Shown here: piece by piece, positions 44,259 through 51,008 of the stretch
How positions within the stretch are numbered: position 1 is the first letter of the stretch
How the letters are laid out: each line of letters starts with the position of its first letter
Notes under the pieces: model-generated
Databases searched by the model: none
Seen by the model: only the letters and a program-made list of their open reading frames with translations
Told to the model about the DNA's origin: nothing
DNA from: JBEKYD01 sp052148435
GTDB lineage: Bacteria; Acidobacteriota; Terriglobia; Bryobacterales; Bryobacteraceae
NCBI GenBank assembly: GCA_052148435.1
Contig: JBKQIF010000115.1
Location: 74,384-138,383, forward strand
Direction: 5' to 3'
Length of the DNA stretch: 64,000 nucleotides
Position numbers and translations under genes: made by a program

Positions 44259-45813
44259 CCCGGTCCGCTTCACCGACGTCACCGCTGCGGCCGGCATCCA
44301 CTTCACCCACAACGCCGGCCGCTCGGGAAAGAAGTGGCTGCCGGAAACCATGGGGCCGGGCTGCGCCTTTTTCGATTTCGACGGCGACGGCTGGCTCGAT
44401 ATCCTGCTGGTCAACGGCAAGGATTTGGTTCCGCGCGGCCGCCACACCACCGCAGCGCTCTATCGCAACAATCGCGACGGAACGTTCACCGACGTGACCA
44501 AAGGCAGCGGGCTCGATATCGAAATCTACGGCATGGGCGTGGCCATTGGCGATTACGATAACGACGGCCGCGACGATGTCTACATCACCGCCCTGGGCGG
44601 CGATCACCTGTTCCACAACGAAGGCGGCGGCCATTTCCGCGATGTCACTCGCGAGGCCGGCATCGCCAACGCCGCCTTCAGCGCGGGGGCGGCGTGGCTG
44701 GACTACGATCGCGACGGCAAGCTCGATCTGTTCGTTGCCAACTACGTCGAATGGACGCCCCAGGGCGACCTTTGGTGTTCGCTCGATGGCGCCACCAAGT
44801 CCTACTGCACCCCGGAATCGTACAAGGGCGCTTCGTCGCGCCTATATCACAATCTGGGCGGAGGCAAGTTCGAAGATGTCACCGAGAAAGCCGGCCTCGC
44901 CGATCCCACCGCCAAATCGCTCGGCGTTACCGTATTCGACTACAACAACGATGGCTGGCCCGATATCTTCGTAGCCAACGATACCCAGCCCAACAAGCTC
45001 TACCGCAATCTGCGCAACGGCCGCTTCCAGGATGAAGGGCTGGCCGCGGGCGTAGCGTTCGGTGAAGATGGCGTGGCGCGCGGGGCCATGGGTGTGGACG
45101 CGGCCGATTACGACCGCTCCGGCCGCCAGCATCTGGTCGTCGGGAATTTCGCCAACCAGATGCTCGGCCTCTACCATAACGAAGGCAACGGGCTGTTTGT
45201 GGATGAGGCGCCGCGTTCCAAGGTGGGACGCGCCAGCCTGCTCAGCCTCACCTTCGGGCTCTTCTTCTTCGATTACGATTTGGACGGCTATCCCGACATC
45301 CTGGCTGCCAACGGCCACATCGAAGAACAGATCGGGCGGGTGCAGCCGAAGATTCAATACGCCGAGCTTCCCCTGCTGCTGCATAACGCCGGCCATGGAA
45401 GGTTCGACCAGGTGAACGCATTCGCCCGGCCGCTGGTGGCGCGCGGCGCGGCGTACGGCGATTTCGACCGCGATGGCGACCTGGACGTTCTGCTCACGAC
45501 CAACAACGGCCCGGCGGTTTTGTACCGCAACGATGGCGGCAATCGCAATCACTGGCTGCAATTGAAGCTGGCCGGGTCGAAGAGCAATCGCGACGGCATC
45601 GGCGCCGTGGCTAGGGTGACCAGCCCCGGCGGTACGCAAATGCAGATGGTGCACAGCGGCTCCAGTTATTGCTCCGCCAGCGACCTGGCCCTGACCTTCG
45701 GGCTGGGCAGGGACCAGGCGGCCACCGAAATTGAAATCGAATGGCCCAGCGGAACGCGGCAGAAGCTGGCGAATGTGGCGGCCAATCAGCGGCTGGTGGT
45801 CAAGGAACCATGA
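44185..45813 (+). CDS. CRTAC1-family protein coupled to the pentahaem cytochrome
   Basis: A 542-residue exported protein with a signal (about 1-21, LLALLAAAPATSA). FG-GAP blades with calcium loops occupy about 45-440 (AFFDFDGDGWLDILLVNGKD; AIGDYDNDGRDDVYITALGG; FDYNNDGWPDIFVANDTQPN). A cysteine pair within CSLDGATKSYCTPESYKG may form a disulfide. ASPIC/UnbV ends it (SNRDGIGAVARVTSPGG; LTFGLG; IEWPSG). GGAGG lies 6 nt before ATG 44185, a strong start inside the 3' end of the cytochrome gene. It closely resembles the protein at 51005-52657 (KYLPETMGPGCAF-type start and the same cysteine motif). Confidence 0.9.
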   Translation: MRGSRYTITLLALLAAAPATSADDSPVRFTDVTAAAGIHFTHNAGRSGKKWLPETMGPGCAFFDFDGDGWLDILLVNGKDLVPRGRHTTAALYRNNRDGTFTDVTKGSGLDIEIYGMGVAIGDYDNDGRDDVYITALGGDHLFHNEGGGHFRDVTREAGIANAAFSAGAAWLDYDRDGKLDLFVANYVEWTPQGDLWCSLDGATKSYCTPESYKGASSRLYHNLGGGKFEDVTEKAGLADPTAKSLGVTVFDYNNDGWPDIFVANDTQPNKLYRNLRNGRFQDEGLAAGVAFGEDGVARGAMGVDAADYDRSGRQHLVVGNFANQMLGLYHNEGNGLFVDEAPRSKVGRASLLSLTFGLFFFDYDLDGYPDILAANGHIEEQIGRVQPKIQYAELPLLLHNAGHGRFDQVNAFARPLVARGAAYGDFDRDGDLDVLLTTNNGPAVLYRNDGGNRNHWLQLKLAGSKSNRDGIGAVARVTSPGGTQMQMVHSGSSYCSASDLALTFGLGRDQAATEIEIEWPSGTRQKLANVAANQRLVVKEP

Positions 45814-45816
45814 ACC

Positions 45817-47229
45817 ATGTACCAGGCACTAACTCTCTCGGGCATCGCACAGGCCCGCCTCATCCGCGACGGCGCGCTCTCGTCGGCGAAATTAGTGGAG
45901 GCGCACCTGGAGCGGATCGCGCAACTGAATCCGCGGCTGAATGCCGTGGTCGAAGTGCTGGCGGACGAGGCTCGCCGCGGCGCGCACGAAGCCGATGAAC
46001 GTCGGGCGCGCGGCGCGGCGTTGGGGCCGCTCGATGGCGTGCCGTTCTCCATCAAAGATTGCATCGAAGTGGCGGGAACCAGTTGCAGCGCCGGCACCAT
46101 CGGCTTGCGCCACGCCCTGCCGTCCGAGCGCGATGCCACGCTGGTGGCGCGCCTTCGCGCGGCTGGGGCGATCCCCATGGCGCGGACCAATCTTCCCGAT
46201 CTGCTGTTTGCCTTCGAGAGCGACAACCTGATCTACGGCTGCACCAACAACCCTTACGACGAATCGCGCAGTTCCGGCGGATCGAGCGGCGGCGAAGCGG
46301 CCCTGATCGCCGCCTGCGGGTCGCCATTCGGACTGGGCAGCGACGCCGCCGGCAGCGTCCGCCTGCCCGCCCACTTTTGCGGCATCGCCGCCATCAAGCC
46401 GACATCCGGCCGTTTGCCGCGCACGGGCCACGTGCCGCCCGCCGGCGGTTGGGTCGAATCCCTCTGGCAGATTGGCCCCATGGCGCGCCGGGTGGAAGAT
46501 CTGTGCGCCATGATGGCGATTCTCACCAGGCCCGACGGGCAGGACCACACCGTGGTTCCTGTGCCCTATCGCGATCCGCTCGAGGTTGAGGTCGCTGGGC
46601 TGCGCATCGCCTGGTTCGCCGAAAATGGCATCGCCGCACCGACCCGGGAAACGGCCGCGCTGGTACGGCGGGCTGCCGAGGCCCTGGGCGCTGAAGAGTG
46701 CCGGCCGCCGCGCATCGAAGAGAGCTACGACCTGGAGATGAAGCTGCTTGGCCTCGACGGCGGCGATGGCCTGCGCGCCTACCTGCGGGAAATCGGCAGC
46801 ACGCGGACGCATCCTCTATTGGATGGCTGGCTGAACAAGCTGGCGCCCTACCGCACCGGCGTGGAAGGTTTTGCGAAGTATTGGGAATCGCTATACGGCT
46901 TCCGCGCCGCGATGTGGGAGTTTCTGCAGGATTACGACGCCGTCCTTTCGCCAGTGTGCGCCGCTCCCGCTGTTCCTCATGGAACGTCAATCGACGACGC
47001 CACGTTTCGCGGTTTCAGCTACACCATGACGTACAACGTCACCGGTTGGCCCGCCGCCGTGGTGCGTTGCGGCGAGAGTCCCGAGGGTCTGCCGATCGGT
47101 CTCCAGGTTGCCGCCCACCCCTGGCGCGAAGATGTCGCCCTGGCCGTAGCGTTGCGCCTCGAAGAGTTATTCGCCGGTTGGAAACCAGGTGGGACAGGCC
47201 AGAGCAGTTTGTGGTCTGAGCCTGCCTGA
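45817..47229 (+). CDS. Amidase-signature-family amidase
   Basis: A 470-residue enzyme with the amidase signature: Lys80 (GVPFSIKDCIE), and SSGGSSGGEAALIAACGSPF then GLGSDAAGSVRLPA, giving the catalytic Ser-cisSer-Lys triad with the nucleophile Ser near 180. Members hydrolyse amides, including aryl-amides and acylated amino compounds, and a relative is GatA; without GatB/GatC neighbours this is a stand-alone amidase. No signal peptide is visible. It starts three bases after the CRTAC1 stop. Its last dozen codons (GGTGQSSLWSEPA) derive from a degenerate copy of the GTGGGACAG palindromic repeat, so the original C-terminus was probably replaced or extended by repeat insertion. Confidence 0.9.
   Translation: MYQALTLSGIAQARLIRDGALSSAKLVEAHLERIAQLNPRLNAVVEVLADEARRGAHEADERRARGAALGPLDGVPFSIKDCIEVAGTSCSAGTIGLRHALPSERDATLVARLRAAGAIPMARTNLPDLLFAFESDNLIYGCTNNPYDESRSSGGSSGGEAALIAACGSPFGLGSDAAGSVRLPAHFCGIAAIKPTSGRLPRTGHVPPAGGWVESLWQIGPMARRVEDLCAMMAILTRPDGQDHTVVPVPYRDPLEVEVAGLRIAWFAENGIAAPTRETAALVRRAAEALGAEECRPPRIEESYDLEMKLLGLDGGDGLRAYLREIGSTRTHPLLDGWLNKLAPYRTGVEGFAKYWESLYGFRAAMWEFLQDYDAVLSPVCAAPAVPHGTSIDDATFRGFSYTMTYNVTGWPAAVVRCGESPEGLPIGLQVAAHPWREDVALAVALRLEELFAGWKPGGTGQSSLWSEPA
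47190..47222. repeat. Degenerate double-hairpin repeat half at the amidase 3' end
   Basis: GTGGGACAGGCCAGAGCAGT followed by TTGTGGTCTGAGCC keeps the layout GTGGGACAG...TTTGTGGTCTG of the repeats at 22632, 53727 and 56661. A related TTTGTGGTCTGTCGC piece lies at about 47393-47408. Confidence 0.45.
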
Positions 47230-47235
47230 CCTCTT

Positions 47236-47295
47236 CGTGGCGCGCGCACTCCTGCGTGCCGCGTCGAGACTCATCTCGACGCTCGCGCTCTACGG
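47236..47295 (+). repeat. GTCGAG-hairpin dispersed repeat
   Basis: CGTGGCGCGCGCACTCCTGC, then GTGCCGCGTCGAGACTC and ATCTCGACGCTCGCG. It shares its first 33 bases almost exactly with the copy at 53688-53720 and contains the GTCGAG...CTCGAC hairpin. Confidence 0.65.
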
Positions 47296-47465
47296 TTGTT
47301 CAACCTGCGGACCGATTGTGGGGCGCCCTCTGGGCCGGGTCCAGTCGGGCGCCAGCCCGGCCTGTGCGCCCCAGGGGATGTACCATCGACGTTTGTGGTC
47401 TGTCGCAGCCTTGCTGCGCGTGCCGGTTTCGCAGTTCGCCAAAGTTGCTATAAAGGAGTTCGGCA

Positions 47466-47758
47466 GTGAAGAAACAGATGTTTGAAGAGTTGCTGGGCAG
47501 TGTCCGCGAAGGCGGGGCGTTTCTTCGCGGTGAACGAAAGCCTTCGCGGCGGATTGTAACTGCTCCTCCGGTGTCCGGACCATTCGCGAACGAACCAGCC
47601 TTTCGCAGTCGGCGTTTGCGCAATTGATCGGCGTAAGCGTGAAGACCCTTCAAAACTGGGAGCAGGACCGGCGCCGCCCCAGCGGCCCCGCAGCCGCGCT
47701 CTTGACCATTATCGAGCACGATCCGGCGCTGGCGGTGAAAGCCATTCATCGGGTATAA
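47466..47758 (+). pseudogene. Frameshifted NadS/HigA-type helix-turn-helix antitoxin gene
   Basis: A perfect AAGGAG lies 7 nt before GTG 47466. The first frame reads MKKQMFEELLGSVREGGAFL then RGERKPSRRIVTAPP, the classic N-terminus of the NadS family. It then derails to a stop near 47627. In the -1 frame from about 47572 the rest of the protein is intact: RTIRERTSLSQSAFAQLIGV then SVKTLQNWEQDRRRPSGPAA, a Cro/C1-type helix-turn-helix, ending at TAA 47756-47758. One missing base near GGTGTCCGG explains both halves. No HigB-type toxin gene precedes it, so it is an orphan antitoxin relic or a site of sequencing error. It overlaps the convergent vapC gene by 13 bases. Confidence 0.8.
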
Positions 47759-48186
47759 GGCGCCGTCGCCGCGTCCCACGGATTGATGACATCGATACCG
47801 CAATGCTGGAAGTCGGCGGTATTCCGCGTGGCCACGGCCGCGCGCTGGGAGCGTGCAATCGCTGCGATCATGGCATCGAATTGCGATATCGGGCGGCCCG
47901 CCGCGTCTCGCGCGGCCACAATTTTCGCAAACGCGCCGGCGGCATCCTCATCGAAAGGCAGGATGCGGCCCTCAAACTCCGCGGCGAACATCTTCTCGAC
48001 GGCCGCCAGCAACCGCACCCGGCGCTTGCCCGGCGGTAGGGTCTCGATCCCGTACAGAATTTCAGCCTGGGTGATCGCCGTCGTGAACACGGACGACGGC
48101 GACTGCGCGGCAAACCAATCGAGGACGATTGGGGAAGGCGCGGGCTTGAGAGCTTCCGAGAGCACGTTGGTATCGAGTACGATCAC
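47746..48186 (-). CDS. vapC: PIN-domain ribonuclease toxin (VapC/FitB-like)
   Basis: A 146-residue PIN-domain protein. The acidic metal-binding residues are visible: Asp5 (MIVLDTNVLSE), Glu42 (TQAEILYGIE), Asp104 (SQFDAMIAAIA) and Asp125 (TRNTADFQHCGIDVINPW). PIN toxins cleave RNA, often initiator tRNA or rRNA, when released from their antitoxin. It is encoded downstream of its antitoxin with a 4-base ATGA overlap, the usual antitoxin-toxin layout. The combination of G-I-x-x-L-P-x-G-x-R-R and a FitA-like antitoxin suggests the FitB subgroup. All catalytic residues are present, so it should be active. Confidence 0.93.
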   Translation of the reverse strand: MIVLDTNVLSEALKPAPSPIVLDWFAAQSPSSVFTTAITQAEILYGIETLPPGKRRVRLLAAVEKMFAAEFEGRILPFDEDAAGAFAKIVAARDAAGRPISQFDAMIAAIARSQRAAVATRNTADFQHCGIDVINPWDAATAPYTR

Positions 48187-48431
48187 TTGGCCAGTTTCGG
48201 TGGACGCCTGACAGCTTCGCGCGGTGGGAGCGCGAGTTCCACACCGCCAAGAGGCTCCACATAGCGGCGGATGGATTCGGCCAGGCTGAGCCGGGGAAGA
48301 CGTTTTGTATTCAGCCCGGCCTTCAGGATTTCACGCGCCTCCTCTTCCATGGACCTACCGTGCGTAGCCGCCCGAAGGCGCAACCTCGCCTTAACCGCGT
48401 CATCCAGGCGCCGTATCGTAATGCTCGCCAT
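48183..48431 (-). CDS. vapB: FitA/VapB-like ribbon-helix-helix antitoxin
   Basis: An 82-residue protein. The N-terminal ribbon-helix-helix (MASITIRRLDDAVKARLRLR, then AATHGRSMEEEAREIL) binds DNA as a dimer and matches the FitA-like family (T-I-R-x-L-d-d-x-v-K-x-r-L-r-x-R-A-a-x-x-G-R-S-m-E-x-E-x-R-x-I-L). The C-terminal tail (about 45-82, rich in Pro and Arg) would cover the PIN active site. It overlaps the toxin start by four bases and is expected to autorepress the operon. A short AT-rich stretch (ATCAATGATATCATTGCCAT) containing the perfect palindrome AATGATATCATT lies just upstream of its start and is a likely operator. Confidence 0.92.
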   Translation of the reverse strand: MASITIRRLDDAVKARLRLRAATHGRSMEEEAREILKAGLNTKRLPRLSLAESIRRYVEPLGGVELALPPREAVRRPPKLAK

Positions 48432-48457
48432 ACATCAATGATATCATTGCCATCACC
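48432..48457. promoter_or_regulatory. Candidate palindromic operator of the vapBC pair
   Basis: Directly upstream of the antitoxin ATG lies the perfect 12-bp palindrome AATGATATCATT, the kind of site ribbon-helix-helix antitoxins use to autoregulate. Confidence 0.4.
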
Positions 48458-48757
48458 GGCCGGCCGGCCACGGCGCCTCAAGCAACAGTCGAGGGACCAG
48501 GCGGCACCAGGACGCGATTCCGCCGCACGAAGCCCGCCCAAGGCACACTAGGCGCTGGCTCCGGGTTCCGGACGGCCCAGCAATCCGGCGCCCCCGCGGT
48601 CTCCCTGTTCGAGATCGTTGTACAGGGCCCCTGCTCCCTGCGCGTCGGCAAAACGCCTTGCCCCGAGGGGCCGGCCGGGATGGCAGGCAAAATAAGCCTC
48701 GGCGCACTGATGAAGGGCGCCGGGACCGTCAATCTGCCCGAGGGGAAGTGAGTCGCC
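48432..48757. other. Intergenic region, no confident gene
   Basis: A rightward frame is open through this whole stretch to a TGA just before the small membrane protein, with residues such as SLFEIVVQGPCSLRVGKT, but it has no early start codon. It might be a truncated gene or chance in GC-rich DNA. Confidence 0.35.
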
Positions 48758-48913
48758 ATGTCACTTACCTCGCTGCTTGTATTTGCGGTCATCATATACG
48801 CCCTCTGGGCGAAGGGCGACGTGACGCTGAACGGCAAGGTCGGATGGTTCTCGATCTTTTTCCAGGCGAAGGATCGCCGCCCCAGGGAAAGGAAAGGCCC
48901 CCTTCCCCGCTGA
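48758..48913 (+). CDS. Small single-span membrane protein (51 residues)
   Basis: ATG 48758 opens a 51-residue frame: a hydrophobic helix (LTSLLVFAVIIYALWA) followed by GDVTLNGKVGWFSIFFQAKD and a basic tail (RRPRERKGPLPR). This helix-then-basic-tail layout is typical of small inner-membrane proteins. GGAAG lies about 9 nt upstream. Similar short proteins ending in an AKDRR-type motif occur in other bacteria (from memory, unverified). The function is unknown; it sits between a toxin-antitoxin pair and a two-component system. Confidence 0.45.
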   Translation: MSLTSLLVFAVIIYALWAKGDVTLNGKVGWFSIFFQAKDRRPRERKGPLPR

Positions 48914-48996
48914 CGCCGCGAGCGCCGACCGGTGCCCAGAACTGACGGCCGCTCTCCGACCAGGCGGCGGCGCCCGCCTCCCCGGGCTCTGGAGGT

Positions 48997-49020
48997 GAGA
49001 GCTGAATGCTGATCGCTGAC
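48997..49020 (+). repeat. AGCTGA-type dispersed repeat, copy 3
   Basis: GAGAGCTGAATGCTGATCGC then TGAC, a short run of GCTGA-like units about 35 bases before the histidine kinase start. Confidence 0.45.
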
Positions 49021-49054
49021 ACCCCCCTTCCAATGATGCACAATAGATAAGGTT

Positions 49055-50383
49055 GTGCCTTCGGGTCGATCTCCCACTATCGGGTTGCTGGCGGGACTGG
49101 CGGTCACGCTTTCGGCGGTTGCCGTCTACACGGCGTACACCGCCGTTCAAATGCGCGGGCTGCGCCAGTTGCAGGCGGAGACGATCGACCGCAATCGCGC
49201 CGATTCGATGCTGCTGCTGCGCATTCAGAACGATCTGAACCTGGTCAATCTGGCGATGCGCGACATGTTGGAAGGAGGCGATCCGTACCCGCTCACGGCC
49301 TGGCAGTCTCAGTTCAAGCGGCTGCGCGTCGACCTGGAAGACGCCGTGGCGCGCGAGGCGCAATTCTGGCCGGCGGCCGGCCCAGCCGGGCAGCGGCAGT
49401 ACCTTTCCGCCTCCACGGCCCAGTTTTGGGACGCGCTCGACCGCATTTTCACCCTCGCCCAGACGGATGAGGCGGAAGCGCGCACGCGCATCCGCATCTC
49501 GCTCGAAGCGCGGCAGACGGCGTTGACCACGGCGGTAGCGCGCCTGCTGGTCGAGAACAACGAAAACGAAAAGCAAGCCGCCGCCCAGACGCGTCAGATC
49601 TACGCGCGCGGCGAGCGCAACGTGTACCTGTTCCTGGCGGCCATCCTGGTTGTGTTGCTGGCCAACGGACTGTACCTGGTGCAGAACAATCGGCGCATGT
49701 TCGATCAGGTGGCGGAGCTATCCGAGCGGCGCAGTGAACTGGCGCAGCAACTCATCACCATGCAGGAGAATACCTTCCGCTACATCTCGCGGGAGTTGCA
49801 CGACGAGTTCGGGCAGATTTTGACCGCCATCGGAGCCATGCTGCAGCGGGCTGGCCGCCGTGCTCCGGCACTGGACGCGCCCTTGCGGACGGACCTCAAG
49901 GAGGTGCAGGAGATCGTGCAATCCACGCTCGACAAGGTACGCACGCTTTCGCAGGCGCTGCATCCGGCGGTGATCGAGGAGGCCGGACTGGAAACGGCGT
50001 TGCGGCAGCACCTGCCGGTGTTTGAAAAGCAGATGGGCATCCATATCGATTACGAGTCCTCCGGCGGCGGTCCGGTGCTGGAACAAACCGTGGCCATTCA
50101 TATGTACCGCGTGTTGCAGGAAGCGCTGAACAACGTGGCGCGCCATTCCAAATCGGCCCGCGCGGCGGTGCGCTTACGCTATTCCGCCGAATGCGTGGTG
50201 CTCGAAGTGGAAGATGGCGGGGTGGGCTTCGACAGCGCCACCCGGACTCGCGGCATGGGCCTGGTTTCCATGCGCGAACGGGCGGGTCTGGTGCACGGCC
50301 GGCTGGAACTGCTACACCCGGATGGCGGCGGGCTGCTGGTGCGGTTGACGGTCCCTCTCACTCTCACGGAGACACATGCCTGA
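49055..50383 (+). CDS. Membrane sensor histidine kinase (NarX/UhpB class, HisKA_3)
   Basis: A 442-residue kinase. Two membrane helices (about 8-31 and 190-210) bracket a periplasmic helical domain of about 160 residues that resembles a four-helix-bundle sensor. The dimerisation/phospho-acceptor helix is of the HisKA_3 type with FRYISRELHDEFGQIL (His249). The ATPase domain follows: N-box QEALNNVARHSKSARAAV and G1-box EDGGVGFDSATRTRGMGLVS. It should autophosphorylate and pass the phosphate to the response regulator, whose gene overlaps its 3' end by 8 bases. GTG 49055 starts it; a short AAGG lies just upstream. The signal sensed is unknown. Confidence 0.92.
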   Translation: MPSGRSPTIGLLAGLAVTLSAVAVYTAYTAVQMRGLRQLQAETIDRNRADSMLLLRIQNDLNLVNLAMRDMLEGGDPYPLTAWQSQFKRLRVDLEDAVAREAQFWPAAGPAGQRQYLSASTAQFWDALDRIFTLAQTDEAEARTRIRISLEARQTALTTAVARLLVENNENEKQAAAQTRQIYARGERNVYLFLAAILVVLLANGLYLVQNNRRMFDQVAELSERRSELAQQLITMQENTFRYISRELHDEFGQILTAIGAMLQRAGRRAPALDAPLRTDLKEVQEIVQSTLDKVRTLSQALHPAVIEEAGLETALRQHLPVFEKQMGIHIDYESSGGGPVLEQTVAIHMYRVLQEALNNVARHSKSARAAVRLRYSAECVVLEVEDGGVGFDSATRTRGMGLVSMRERAGLVHGRLELLHPDGGGLLVRLTVPLTLTETHA

Positions 50384-51008
50384 CGAAAAAATCACCGTCC
50401 TGCTGGTGGACGATCATCACCTGGTGCGCCGGGGCTTCCGGCGCATGTTGGAGGACGAGGAAGACATCGTGGTGGCGGGCGAGGCCAGCGACGGGCAGGA
50501 GGCCGTCGAAAAGGCCCGCGAACTGGCGCCCGCGGTGATCGTGATGGATTTCGCCTTGCCGGGGATGAATGGCGCCGCGGCGGCGCGGCAGATTCTGAAA
50601 ATCGCGCCGCAGACCGGCATCCTGATGCTCAGCATGCACTCGGAGCCGAACTATGTGCGCACCTGTCTCGATGCCGGCGCCCGCGGCTACCTCCTCAAGA
50701 ACGCCATCGACCTGGAATTGACCGATGCCATTCGCAAGATCGCCGCCGGCCAGCAGGTCTTGGATCCGCGCTTGGAGCCTGTGTCCGGCGCGGACGGCGC
50801 GGCGGCGCCGGAACTGACCCCGCGCGAACTGGAAGTGCTGCAACTGATCGTGAATGGAAAATCCAATCGCGAGATCGCCCTGGTGCTGGGGCTGAGCGTC
50901 AACACCGTGGCGGTGCATCGCGCCAACCTCATGCAGACGCTGGGCATTCACAACACCGCGGACCTGGTGGTGTACGCCATTCGCAACGGCCTGGCGAGCC
51001 TTACGTGA
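50376..51008 (+). CDS. LuxR/NarL-family response regulator
   Basis: A 210-residue regulator. The receiver domain has Asp12/Asp13 and phospho-acceptor Asp58 (AVIVMDFALPGMNG), and the conserved Lys in GYLLKNA. The C-terminal GerE-type helix-turn-helix (TPRELEVLQLIVNGKSNREI then ALVLGLSVNTVAVHRANLMQ) binds DNA. It pairs with the histidine kinase (8-base overlap) and its TGA overlaps the GTG start of a CRTAC1 gene, so the signalling pair is translationally linked to that secreted propeller, an unusual arrangement. Confidence 0.94.
   Translation: MPDEKITVLLVDDHHLVRRGFRRMLEDEEDIVVAGEASDGQEAVEKARELAPAVIVMDFALPGMNGAAAARQILKIAPQTGILMLSMHSEPNYVRTCLDAGARGYLLKNAIDLELTDAIRKIAAGQQVLDPRLEPVSGADGAAAPELTPRELEVLQLIVNGKSNREIALVLGLSVNTVAVHRANLMQTLGIHNTADLVVYAIRNGLASLT

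Noticed and set aside
48478..49107. 209-residue minus-strand frame between vapB and the histidine kinase
   Set aside because: Low-complexity Arg/Gly/Pro/Ser sequence with no ribosome site; it overlaps the start of the kinase gene.
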